Below, one piece after another: positions 56,321 through 64,000 of a stretch of 64,000 nt of DNA. Each line of letters starts with the position of its first letter. Within the stretch, counting starts at the first letter, position 1. The notes under the pieces are model-generated. The model did no database searches, had not been told where the DNA came from, and saw only the letters and a list, made by a program, of their open reading frames with translations. This DNA comes from Pseudomonas sp. M30-35 (GTDB lineage Bacteria > Pseudomonadota > Gammaproteobacteria > Pseudomonadales > Pseudomonadaceae), in contig NZ_CP020892.1 in the NCBI RefSeq assembly GCF_002163625.1, positions 1,922,001-1,986,000 on the forward strand, given 5' to 3'. The position numbers and the translations under genes are program-made.

Positions 56321-57097
56321 ATGACGGTTAACAATCAAACGGCTGATAGGAAAGTAGTTCTCGATACAGAAACCACTGGTTTGTCGGTCACCGATGGCCA
56401 TCGGATTATCGAGATCGGTTGTGTTGAGATGGAAGGGCGGCGGTTAACGGGGCGCCACTTTCACGTGTACCTGCAGCCTGATCGCGAGATCGATGAAGGC
56501 GCCATCGCCGTTCACGGTATTACCAATGAGTTCCTGGCTGATAAGCCGCGCTTCAAAGATATTGCCGAAGAGTTTTTTGAGTTTGTCAAAGACGCGCAGT
56601 TGATCATTCACAACGCGCCGTTCGACGTTGGCTTTATCAATAATGAATTCGTGCTGCAAGGGCGTCTGGATCGCTCTGATCTGACCGATCATTGCTCAGT
56701 CCTCGATACTCTGGTGATGGCGCGTGAGCGTCATCCGGGACAGCGCAACAGCCTCGATGCCTTGTGTAAGCGTTACGACGTTGACAACTCGGGCCGTGAC
56801 TTGCACGGCGCCTTGCTCGATGCCGAGATTCTGGCCGATGTTTATCTAGCGATGACCGGTGGCCAGACTAACCTGTCGTTGGCGGGTGATGGCTCGGAAG
56901 GCGATGGAACCGGTGGGCGTCAGCAACCTACGGCAATCAAGCGTCTGGCTGCAGACCGCCAGTTGACCAAGGTTATCGTCGCCAATGATGCTGAGCTTAA
57001 CGAGCATATGGCACGTTTGGCGATGATTGAAAAGTCTGCCGGTGCATTGCCGTTGTGGCTGCAAATGGAGCAGCCCAAGGTCGAAGCTGAATCCTGA
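56321..57097 (+). CDS. dnaQ: DNA polymerase III epsilon subunit
   Basis: Proofreading 3'-5' exonuclease of the replicase, 258 aa from the ATG at 56321, preceded by AGAGG; a GTG at 56300 is also in frame. The DEDDh motifs are VLDTETTG (Exo I), the HNAPFDVGFINNEF block (Exo II) and DLHGALLDAEILADVYLAM (Exo III). A clamp-binding peptide QTNLSL follows the exonuclease domain, then a linker to the C-terminal part that binds the polymerase subunit. Confidence 0.96.
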   Translation: MTVNNQTADRKVVLDTETTGLSVTDGHRIIEIGCVEMEGRRLTGRHFHVYLQPDREIDEGAIAVHGITNEFLADKPRFKDIAEEFFEFVKDAQLIIHNAPFDVGFINNEFVLQGRLDRSDLTDHCSVLDTLVMARERHPGQRNSLDALCKRYDVDNSGRDLHGALLDAEILADVYLAMTGGQTNLSLAGDGSEGDGTGGRQQPTAIKRLAADRQLTKVIVANDAELNEHMARLAMIEKSAGALPLWLQMEQPKVEAES

Positions 57098-57230
57098 GTT
57101 GGCTTGCACTTAATTATCAGCGAGCGACCTTTTCGTACAGTGTGAAGCAGTGGGGGTTCCGTCAGCGTTACGGAGCCTCTAACCTGAGGTGATAGGCAGG
57201 CCGTGGCCTGTCACTTTCAGGGACAACACA

Positions 57231-59486
57231 ATGCATAAAGATCTAAAGTTTCCTGTACTGATTGTGCATCGCGACATCAAGGCTGACACGGTCGCCGGTG
57301 ATCGCGTACGGGCGATTGCGCAAGAGTTGGAGCAGGATGGCTTCAGTATCTTGTCGACAGCAAGCTCGGCTGAAGGACGCATCGTTGCTTCAACCCACCA
57401 CGGTCTGGCCTGCATTCTGGTGACCGCCGAGGGGGCGGGGGAAAACAAGCACCTGCTACAGGACATGGTTGAGCTGATTCGGATTGCCCGTGCGCGTGCT
57501 CCGCAACTGCCAATCTTCGCCCTTGGTGAACAAGTCACTATCGAAAACGCCCCCGCCGAGGCGATGGCTGATTTGAATCAGCTGCGCGGCATTCTTTATC
57601 TATTTGAAGATACCGTGCCATTTCTCGCTCGCCAGGTGGCCAGAGCTGCACGCAATTACCTTGATGGTCTGCTGCCGCCGTTTTTCAAAGCGCTGGTACA
57701 GCACACTTCGCAGTCCAATTATTCTTGGCATACACCGGGTCATGGCGGCGGCGTGGCTTATCGTAAAAGCCCGGTGGGGCAGGCGTTTCACCAGTTCTTT
57801 GGTGAAAATACGCTGCGCTCCGACTTGTCTGTTTCGGTGCCAGAGCTGGGCTCGTTACTGGATCACACCGGGCCACTGGCCGAGGCTGAAGCGCGCGCAG
57901 CACGTAATTTCGGAGCTGATCACACCTATTTCGTGATTAATGGCACCTCAACGGCGAATAAGATTGTCTGGCACAGCATGGTCGGACGTGATGATTTGGT
58001 GCTGGTTGATCGCAATTGCCATAAATCGATTTTGCATTCGATCATTATGACCGGTGCCATTCCGCTGTATCTATGCCCGGAGCGTAACGAGCTGGGCATC
58101 ATCGGGCCGATCCCTCTCAGCGAGTTCAGCCGCGAGTCGATTCAGGCGAAAATCGACGCCAGTCCACTGGCCCGTGGCCGCGAGGCTAAAGTCAAGCTGG
58201 CCGTGGTCACCAATTCGACCTATGACGGGCTCTGTTACAACGCTGAACTGGTCAAGCAAACCCTTGGCGATAGCGTTGAAGTGCTGCATTTCGATGAGGC
58301 GTGGTTTGCCTACGCGGCCTTCCATGAGTTTTACAGCGGTCGTTACGGTATGGGCACCACCTGTACCGAGAACACGCCACTGGTGTTTACCACCCATTCG
58401 ACGCACAAGTTGCTCGCGGCATTCAGTCAGGCATCCATGATCCATGTGCAGGACGGCGGCGTGCGTCAGCTGGATACGGACCGCTTCAATGAAGCCTTCA
58501 TGATGCACATTTCGACATCGCCGCAGTACGGCATCATCGCTTCGCTGGATGTTGCCTCGGCGATGATGGAAGGGCCTGCGGGGCGCTCGTTGATCCAGGA
58601 AACCTTTGATGAAGCGCTCAGCTTCAGGCGTGCATTGGCTAACTTGGGGCAAAATCTCAGTGCTGATGACTGGTGGTTTACTATCTGGCAGCCACCGCAA
58701 GCTGAAGGCACTGTTGACATCGCAACGGCTGATTGGGTGTTGCAGCCGCAGGCTGATTGGCATGGCTTTGGTGACATTGCCGAAGATTATGTGCTGCTTG
58801 ACCCGATCAAGGTCACCTTGGTCATGCCCGGGCTTACTGCGGGCGGCAAGCTTGATGAGCGTGGGATTCCTGCGGCTGTGGTCAGCAAGTTTCTCTGGGA
58901 ACGCGGCTTGGTGGTCGAGAAGACCGGCCTGTACTCCTTCCTCGTATTGTTCTCAATGGGCATTACCAAAGGTAAATGGAGCACGCTGCTCACCGAGTTG
59001 CTGGAGTTCAAGCGCAGCTACGACGCCAATTTGCCTTTGGCCAGTGTCTTGCCATCCATTGCCAAGGCCGGTGGTGCGCAGTATCACGGGCTAGGGCTGC
59101 GTGATTTGTGCGATGCTCTACACAATTGTTACCGTGAAAATGCCACGGCTAAAGCCCTTAAGCACATGTACACGGTGCTGCCTGAAATCGCCATCAAACC
59201 AGCTGATGCCTATAACCAACTAGTACGTGGTGAAGTTGAGGCTGTGCCAGTGAACCAACTGCAAGGGCGCGTGGCTGCGGTGATGTTGGTGCCATACCCG
59301 CCAGGTATCCCGCTGATCATGCCTGGTGAACGGTTTACTGCGGCGACGCGCTCTATCATTGATTACTTGGAGTTCGCCCGTCGTTTTGATGATAGCTTTC
59401 CAGGTTTCGACGCTGACGTGCATGGCTTGCAACGCCGTGAAGATGCCGGCGCAGTGGTTTATACCGTCGACTGCATCCGCGAATAA
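57231..59486 (+). CDS. ldcA: Lysine/ornithine/arginine-type decarboxylase, probably lysine decarboxylase
   Basis: PLP-dependent fold-type I decarboxylase of 751 aa from the ATG at 57231. The N-terminal wing domain (1 to about 130) is receiver-like, and the core has SWHTPGHGGGVAYRKSPVGQAF, the pocket HFDEAWFAYAAF and the PLP lysine in TTHSTHKLLAAFSQA. The C-terminal domain ends the subunit. Position near dnaQ matches LdcA of P. aeruginosa (PA1818), which turns lysine into cadaverine. Arginine or ornithine decarboxylation cannot be excluded from the sequence. A terminator follows. Confidence 0.92.
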   Translation: MHKDLKFPVLIVHRDIKADTVAGDRVRAIAQELEQDGFSILSTASSAEGRIVASTHHGLACILVTAEGAGENKHLLQDMVELIRIARARAPQLPIFALGEQVTIENAPAEAMADLNQLRGILYLFEDTVPFLARQVARAARNYLDGLLPPFFKALVQHTSQSNYSWHTPGHGGGVAYRKSPVGQAFHQFFGENTLRSDLSVSVPELGSLLDHTGPLAEAEARAARNFGADHTYFVINGTSTANKIVWHSMVGRDDLVLVDRNCHKSILHSIIMTGAIPLYLCPERNELGIIGPIPLSEFSRESIQAKIDASPLARGREAKVKLAVVTNSTYDGLCYNAELVKQTLGDSVEVLHFDEAWFAYAAFHEFYSGRYGMGTTCTENTPLVFTTHSTHKLLAAFSQASMIHVQDGGVRQLDTDRFNEAFMMHISTSPQYGIIASLDVASAMMEGPAGRSLIQETFDEALSFRRALANLGQNLSADDWWFTIWQPPQAEGTVDIATADWVLQPQADWHGFGDIAEDYVLLDPIKVTLVMPGLTAGGKLDERGIPAAVVSKFLWERGLVVEKTGLYSFLVLFSMGITKGKWSTLLTELLEFKRSYDANLPLASVLPSIAKAGGAQYHGLGLRDLCDALHNCYRENATAKALKHMYTVLPEIAIKPADAYNQLVRGEVEAVPVNQLQGRVAAVMLVPYPPGIPLIMPGERFTAATRSIIDYLEFARRFDDSFPGFDADVHGLQRREDAGAVVYTVDCIRE

Positions 59487-59523
59487 ACCCCTCTATTGCG
59501 TGCTTTGCAAGGCGCACCGACGG

Positions 59524-59560
59524 CAACGGGTTGCTTGGTACCGCCACAACCCGTTGTTTT
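59524..59560 (+). terminator. Rho-independent terminator of ldcA
   Basis: CAACGGGTT / AACCCGTTG stem with a 15-base loop followed by TTTT, 38 bases after the ldcA stop. The remaining spacer to 59764 shows no gene and should hold the promoter of the next operon. Confidence 0.8.
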
Positions 59561-59764
59561 CCACAAAGACTGGATTAGATAGGGCGATGGCGATTCTCGG
59601 TAGATCAATATCTTAGCTGCGCTTAGCAAGGTTATGCTTTAGCCTAAGAAAGTGGCCTGCGTCACAATGGATAGGATCGACATTTATGTCGTGCTTGATA
59701 TAGTTGAGCGCTTGTCATTAGAAGCAAAAATTGCGCGCTTCATCTGCCGCTGAGGAACCAAGCC

Positions 59765-60577
59765 ATGGCCGAATACAAAGCCTTTCAGGTTGAATTGGCA
59801 GATAAAATTGCCCATGTGCAAATCAACCGCCCTGAAAAAATCAATGCAATGAACGCAGACTTCTGGTCAGAGATCATTGAGGTCTTTCGCTGGATTGATG
59901 CCACGGACGAGGTTCGGGTTGTAGTGCTTTCAGGTGCAGGCAAGCATTTTTCATCGGGCATCGACCTGATGATGCTGGCGCAGGTTGGTAATAACTTAGG
60001 CAAAGATGTCGGGCGCAATGCCGAAACCCTACGCCGTAAAATTCTAGAACTGCAAGCGTCTTTCACTGCCGTGGATCTGTGCCGTAAGCCTGTGCTGGCG
60101 GCAATTCACGGTTACTGTCTTGGCGGTGCGATTGACTTGGTGTCTGCTTGTGACATGCGTTACTGCACTGAAGATGCCCAGTTCTCGATCAAGGAAATCG
60201 ATATTGGCATGGCCGCCGATGTCGGTACGTTGCAGCGGCTGCCGCGTATCATCGGCGATGGCATGATGCGGGAGCTGGCCTTTACCGGCCGCACTGTCGA
60301 CGGTCTTGAAGCACGCAGTATCGGTTTAGTTAACCGCACTTACGCCGACTATCACGCCTTGCTCGATGGGGTAATGCAGCTTGCAAGACAAATCAGCGAG
60401 AAATCACCTGTGGCAATCCGCGGCACCAAAGAGATGATTCGCTACATGCGCGATCACCGCGTCGATGATGGCCTTGAGTATATTGCTACCTGGAACGCCG
60501 CCATGCTGCAGTCGGTAGATTTGCGTGTGGCCATGGCCGCTCACATGAGCAAGCAAAAGCCGGAGTTCGCCGACTAA
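59765..60577 (+). CDS. Delta(3,5)-delta(2,4)-dienoyl-CoA isomerase-like crotonase
   Basis: Crotonase-superfamily protein of 270 aa. The oxyanion-hole blocks are GKHFSSGIDLMML and AIHGYCLGGAIDLVSACDMRY. The segment FSIKEIDIGMAADVGTLQRLPRIIGDG is the signature of the dienoyl-CoA isomerase branch (ECH1), where the glutamate and aspartate (KEIDIG) are the acid-base pair. It shifts double bonds during breakdown of unsaturated fatty acids with odd-position double bonds. It precedes fimL by 50 bases as in P. aeruginosa PA1821-PA1822. Confidence 0.92.
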   Translation: MAEYKAFQVELADKIAHVQINRPEKINAMNADFWSEIIEVFRWIDATDEVRVVVLSGAGKHFSSGIDLMMLAQVGNNLGKDVGRNAETLRRKILELQASFTAVDLCRKPVLAAIHGYCLGGAIDLVSACDMRYCTEDAQFSIKEIDIGMAADVGTLQRLPRIIGDGMMRELAFTGRTVDGLEARSIGLVNRTYADYHALLDGVMQLARQISEKSPVAIRGTKEMIRYMRDHRVDDGLEYIATWNAAMLQSVDLRVAMAAHMSKQKPEFAD

Positions 60578-60627
60578 TGCAATGCCCGCAATTTTTATTA
60601 CCTACAGCGCGGGAGGCGCAATAGCTA

Positions 60628-62304
60628 ATGGTTTCCGGTGCTACTTCGCTTAACCTGGTTCGTGAAGAACTGTTCGCCACAATGTTTGAGGCTGAGTCGA
60701 GCCTTGAGCAATTTATTCTCGAACGCCATAACGGCAGTCTGTTGCAGCAAGCTGTAGAAAGCCTGCATCAGGTGCGTGGCACGCTTAATTTGATAGAGCT
60801 GGCGGGTGCTGAGTTACTGGCTCAAGAAGTGCTCGACCAAGCCACCGATATTCCTGCTGGCGCTGGTGAAGAGCGAGATGTGCAGATCGCTGCGCTGAGC
60901 AATGCGCTGCACGTGTTACGCCGCTACCTTGAAAATCTTGATGCGCATCGTCAGGAAATGCCTGAGCTGTTGTTGCCTGCCATCAATGATCTGCGTAAAG
61001 CGGGCGGTCAGCATGCTTTACCAGAAAGTTTTTTCTTTAGTGTGCGAATCGATCAGCCGCGTCCGCGTATGGCGCCTCCTGCGCTGGATGCTGCGGCTAA
61101 AGAGGTAGAAGGTCGTCGTTTACGGCAGATGTATCAGGTTGGCCTGCTTGGTTTTATTCGTGAGCCGAATCCGCAAAGCAGCCTTAAATTGATGACTCGG
61201 GCGATGCAGCGCCTCGACGGCCTGTTTGCGAATGAACCCCGTGGTCGTCTGTGCTGGATTTGTGCGGCTGCATTGGAAGCACAGGACGAAGGGTTACTGC
61301 TTTCGCGTCAGCCGCGTAAGCAATTGTTTGGTCGGGTTGATCGTGAGCTGAAAAAAATCCTCCTCAATAGCACCTATGAGCCGCCACGCAGCCTGCTCAA
61401 AGAACTGCTTTATCTGGTCGCACTGTCCGATAGCGCTGGGCCGTATGTTTCCGCCTTGCGCAAGGTGTTTGGTCTAACCCCGCTGCCTTTCACCGACCAC
61501 CTTATTGAGCAAGAATCGCAGCGTTTGGCCGGGCCTGGGCAGTCGGTCATGCGCTCGCTTAGCACCGCGATTCGTGAAGAGCTTTCTAGCGTCAAAGACA
61601 TGCTCGACCTGATTGAGCGCGGGACGGTGCAGGCCGATGTTCTAATGAGTCTGCATGCCTTGCTTGGCAAAATGAGCAAAACCCTGGGCATGGTCGGTTT
61701 AAGCTCTGCCGGCAACTCATTGAGTGAGCAAGTGCTGGTCGTTGCAAGTTGGAGCGAGGGCACTGTGCCGTCGACTGCCGAATTGCACAAATTGGCTGAT
61801 ACGATTCTCTATGTTGAGGGCATGGTCTCCAGTCTGAATACTGATCAGCAGCGGATGCGGGTTCCGGCTGAGCCGCAGCGTAGTGAAGCAGAGTTGTTTG
61901 CTTACCATCAGTTGCTCGAAGCGCGAATTGTCGTGATCGATGAGGCGCAAGCGGGTTTGGCCTTGAGCAAGCGGGCAATTACCGCTTATCTGGAGTCCAG
62001 TGGTGACCGTATGCATCTGGCAAACGTGCCATTCAGTCTGCAAGCGGTGCGCGGTGGGCTGTGGTTCCTTGGGCAGGAGCGGGCTGCTGAGTTGATCGGT
62101 GCGTGCGCGTCCTATATTCAAACTCAAATGGTTGATACGACCCAGATGCCAAGCGAGCATATGCTCGAGACGCTGGCTGATGCACTCAGCAGCCTTGAGT
62201 ACTATCTGGAAGCGGGCGCGGTGATGCGCGAAGAAACTCGTCCAAGTGTGCTGGATCTTGCGGCTGATAGCGTGCGTACGCTGGGCCTCTCGGTTGCTGC
62301 CTGA
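60628..62304 (+). CDS. fimL: FimL-like protein (ChpA N-terminal homologue, Hpt-type domains)
   Basis: All-helical cytoplasmic protein of 558 aa, related to the N-terminal Hpt region of ChpA. The first Hpt-like segment, [27 protein letters not shown], has a histidine at 47. A second, [26 protein letters not shown], has H343. A third near the C-terminus ([21 protein letters not shown]) has no histidine. In P. aeruginosa FimL (PA1822) is a scaffold at the pole that supports CyaB/cAMP signalling and type IV pili, without known phosphotransfer. Its place between the crotonase and nudC fits that gene. The start follows GGGAGG, and the stop overlaps the nudC start. Confidence 0.88.
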   Translation: MVSGATSLNLVREELFATMFEAESSLEQFILERHNGSLLQQAVESLHQVRGTLNLIELAGAELLAQEVLDQATDIPAGAGEERDVQIAALSNALHVLRRYLENLDAHRQEMPELLLPAINDLRKAGGQHALPESFFFSVRIDQPRPRMAPPALDAAAKEVEGRRLRQMYQVGLLGFIREPNPQSSLKLMTRAMQRLDGLFANEPRGRLCWICAAALEAQDEGLLLSRQPRKQLFGRVDRELKKILLNSTYEPPRSLLKELLYLVALSDSAGPYVSALRKVFGLTPLPFTDHLIEQESQRLAGPGQSVMRSLSTAIREELSSVKDMLDLIERGTVQADVLMSLHALLGKMSKTLGMVGLSSAGNSLSEQVLVVASWSEGTVPSTAELHKLADTILYVEGMVSSLNTDQQRMRVPAEPQRSEAELFAYHQLLEARIVVIDEAQAGLALSKRAITAYLESSGDRMHLANVPFSLQAVRGGLWFLGQERAAELIGACASYIQTQMVDTTQMPSEHMLETLADALSSLEYYLEAGAVMREETRPSVLDLAADSVRTLGLSVAA

Positions 62305-63134
62305 TGAGTACGCGCTGGCAGCCATCTATTATTGATCACAACCAACCGGGTGGTTGGGCGATAGCGCATTGTAAGCAACACTTTCTGGCCGACAGTAATG
62401 GTGTTTTGTTTCCACGCGAGTGGCTAAAGAAACAAGACATTGAGGTCATCGGCGAGCACGGTATTGGCCATTTCGATGGCGATGCCATCTACTTGCTCGA
62501 AGTCGATCAGCCGATTGAACTTGCCGATTGCAGTTGGCAGGGGCTGCGTCAGTTCATGCTGCAGGGTGAAGCGGATATGTTCCGCTTACTGAGTTTCGCT
62601 GCGCAAATTGGCACCTGGTCGCGTGAGCATCGCTTTTGCGGCAGTTGCGCCGCTGCCATGGAGCAAGTACCGGGTGAGCGCGCGATGCAATGCACACGCT
62701 GCGAATTGCGCAACTACCCGCGTTTATCGCCGAGCATGATTGTCTTGGTGACCCGCGGTGATGAAGTCCTTCTGGCGCGTTCGCCGCGTTTTGTCAGCGG
62801 TATCTACAGTACCTTGGCCGGCTTTGTCGAAGCGGGTGAGTCAGTTGAGCAATGTGTGGCTCGTGAAGTCTTTGAGGAAGTCGGCGTTGCAGTCAAAAAC
62901 ATCCAGTATCTAGGCAGTCAGGGTTGGCCGTTCCCGCATTCATTGATGCTCGGTTTCCATGCTGAATATGCCTCTGGCGATATCGTCATGCAGCCAGAAG
63001 AGATTGAAGATGCGCAGTGGTTTAACGTGCATGAGCTGCCGCCATTGCCGGCCAGTCGCTCAATCGCTCGTTATTTGATTGATGTCTATGTGGCACGGCG
63101 TTTAGGCCTGCCCGAACCAGTGTTGCCAAGCTAG
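62304..63134 (+). CDS. nudC: NADH pyrophosphatase / NAD-cap hydrolase
   Basis: Nudix hydrolase of 276 aa that cleaves NADH to NMNH and AMP and can decap NAD-RNA. It has an N-terminal domain, a zinc ribbon with two CxxC-type pairs (FCGSCAAAM and [11 protein letters not shown]), and a complete Nudix box [22 protein letters not shown]. The NudC motif reads [14 protein letters not shown] (usual SQPWPFPxS, here glycine for proline). It starts in the fimL stop (TGATG). The last 33 bases overlap the convergent TSUP gene. Confidence 0.95.
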   Translation: MSTRWQPSIIDHNQPGGWAIAHCKQHFLADSNGVLFPREWLKKQDIEVIGEHGIGHFDGDAIYLLEVDQPIELADCSWQGLRQFMLQGEADMFRLLSFAAQIGTWSREHRFCGSCAAAMEQVPGERAMQCTRCELRNYPRLSPSMIVLVTRGDEVLLARSPRFVSGIYSTLAGFVEAGESVEQCVAREVFEEVGVAVKNIQYLGSQGWPFPHSLMLGFHAEYASGDIVMQPEEIEDAQWFNVHELPPLPASRSIARYLIDVYVARRLGLPEPVLPS

Positions 63135-63887
63135 GCGTGCAGTCAGTGCTAGCACCACCAGAATAAACACCGGGCGGATAAACTTTGAGCCGCCTTTAAT
63201 CGCGGTGCGCGCACCAATATAGGCGCCAACCATCAGCGCTGAACCCATGCAGATCCCGAGTACCCAAGCCACCTGGCCGCTGGCGATAAACACCGCGAGT
63301 GCGCAGATGTTGCTGACGAAATTCATGGTTCGGGCAACACCGCTGGCACGAACTAAATCAAGCGGGTAGAGCAGCAGCGTACTGACTGTCCAAAACGCTC
63401 CGGTGCCAGGCCCAGCAACGCCGTCATACAAACCGAGGGTGATACTTTGGGGCCACTGACGACCTTTCGGGATTGGTGCATCTGGGTTAAGTGGCGCATC
63501 CGGGGCCTTTCCGAACAGCAAGTACAGGCCGCAGCCAAATACCACCACAGGCAGCATTTGATTGAGCCACTCAGCGGGTAGCCATTGAGCGATTGCCGCA
63601 CCGAGCAAAGCACCGATAGCGGTGCCGATCAAGGCATTACGCCAGTTTATCGGGCTGAACAGCTTACGCCGGTAAAAGGTATAGCTGGCCACGGCTGCGC
63701 CAAATGTGGAGCTGAGCTTATTGGTGCCGAGCACTAGATGGGGTGGCAAGCCTACGGTGAGTAGTGCCGGAATGGTGAGCAAACCGCCGCCGCCAGCAAT
63801 TGCATCAATAAAACCGGCAATAAATGCGACGCCCGCCAGAATTAATAAAGTAGTCGGGTCAACAGCAAGCTCGAAAGGCAGTAGCAT
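63102..63887 (-). CDS. TSUP family (TauE/SafE) permease
   Basis: Inner-membrane protein of 261 aa with about eight hydrophobic segments, of the sulfite exporter TauE/SafE (TSUP) family. The N-terminal repeat has [22 protein letters not shown] and [20 protein letters not shown], both diagnostic. Substrates in the family include sulfite, sulfoacetate and other organosulfur anions; none is indicated here. Its 3' end overlaps nudC by 33 bases tail to tail. Confidence 0.9.
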   Translation of the reverse strand: MLLPFELAVDPTTLLILAGVAFIAGFIDAIAGGGGLLTIPALLTVGLPPHLVLGTNKLSSTFGAAVASYTFYRRKLFSPINWRNALIGTAIGALLGAAIAQWLPAEWLNQMLPVVVFGCGLYLLFGKAPDAPLNPDAPIPKGRQWPQSITLGLYDGVAGPGTGAFWTVSTLLLYPLDLVRASGVARTMNFVSNICALAVFIASGQVAWVLGICMGSALMVGAYIGARTAIKGGSKFIRPVFILVVLALTARLAWQHWFGQA

Positions 63888-63988
63888 AAGAAAAGAAGAC
63901 CTGTGTCTGGTTGTTCAGCTCTGGCGCTGTGCGGTGATGCAGTCGCTGCGCATAATGCCAGCATTTTCATCAATAAGGGATGTACTTG

Positions 63989-64000
63989 ATGCAATACGAT
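63989..64000 (+). CDS. Possible start of a further gene, cut by the window edge
   Basis: ATG CAA TAC GAT (M-Q-Y-D) preceded by AAGGGA at 63975-63980, divergent from the TSUP gene. Only four codons are visible, so no identity can be given. Confidence 0.3.

Overview
The window looks like chromosomal DNA of a Pseudomonas (sensu lato) with moderate GC content. The evidence is a complete Entner-Doudoroff/glucose locus (gap, edd-glk-gltR-gtrS, gtsABCD-porin, hexR, zwf-pgl-eda), the phhABC/phhR phenylalanine hydroxylase locus, and a run (fabI, npp/yej transporter, mltD, gloB, methyltransferase, rnhA, dnaQ, ldcA, crotonase, fimL, nudC) that follows the gene order I recall for P. aeruginosa PA1806-PA1823. 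A fused glucosylglycerol-phosphate synthase/phosphatase suggests a halotolerant lineage, such as the P. anguilliseptica/mendocina type; this is inference. I see no rRNA, tRNA, CRISPR array, insertion sequence or prophage.

Layout. 1-2.2 kb: the 5' part of an NCS2 xanthine/uracil permease, then a small CDF metal transporter divergent from a MerR regulator. 2.2-18.8 kb: mgsA behind gap, divergent from edd-glk-gltR-gtrS, followed by the sugar ABC transporter gtsABCD. The outer-membrane porin here is of the LamB family, not OprB. hexR is divergent from zwf-pgl-eda. Two good HexR-type sites (TTGT-N7-ACAA) lie between gap and edd and a weaker one lies before zwf, so glucose uptake, phosphorylation and the Entner-Doudoroff enzymes would be co-regulated. 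19-25 kb: a YciI-like and a VOC protein, a 760-aa HAD + GT20 fusion for compatible-solute synthesis, an MFS transporter and a DUF2254 membrane protein. 25.4-29.7 kb: phhA-phhB-phhC with divergent phhR and a PhhR-type box between them.

29.8-41.2 kb: one giant gene on the minus strand (about 3795 aa) with an N-terminal LEPR motif, a DUF4347 domain, a long DUF11-like region, an SdrD-B-like domain, eleven VCBS/cadherin-like repeats and an unassigned C-terminal region. It has no RTX nonapeptides and no secretion genes next to it. It is the most unusual object in the window.

41.4-64 kb: fabI; nppA1-A2-B-C-D (peptide/peptidyl-nucleoside importer with two binding proteins); mltD; gloB divergent from a methyltransferase and rnhA; a CoA-transferase pair with a divergent LysR regulator set between rnhA and dnaQ; dnaQ; ldcA; a dienoyl-CoA isomerase; fimL (ChpA-like Hpt protein of type IV pili/cAMP control); nudC; and a TSUP permease overlapping nudC tail to tail. 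Strong hairpins sit at most convergent or operon boundaries.
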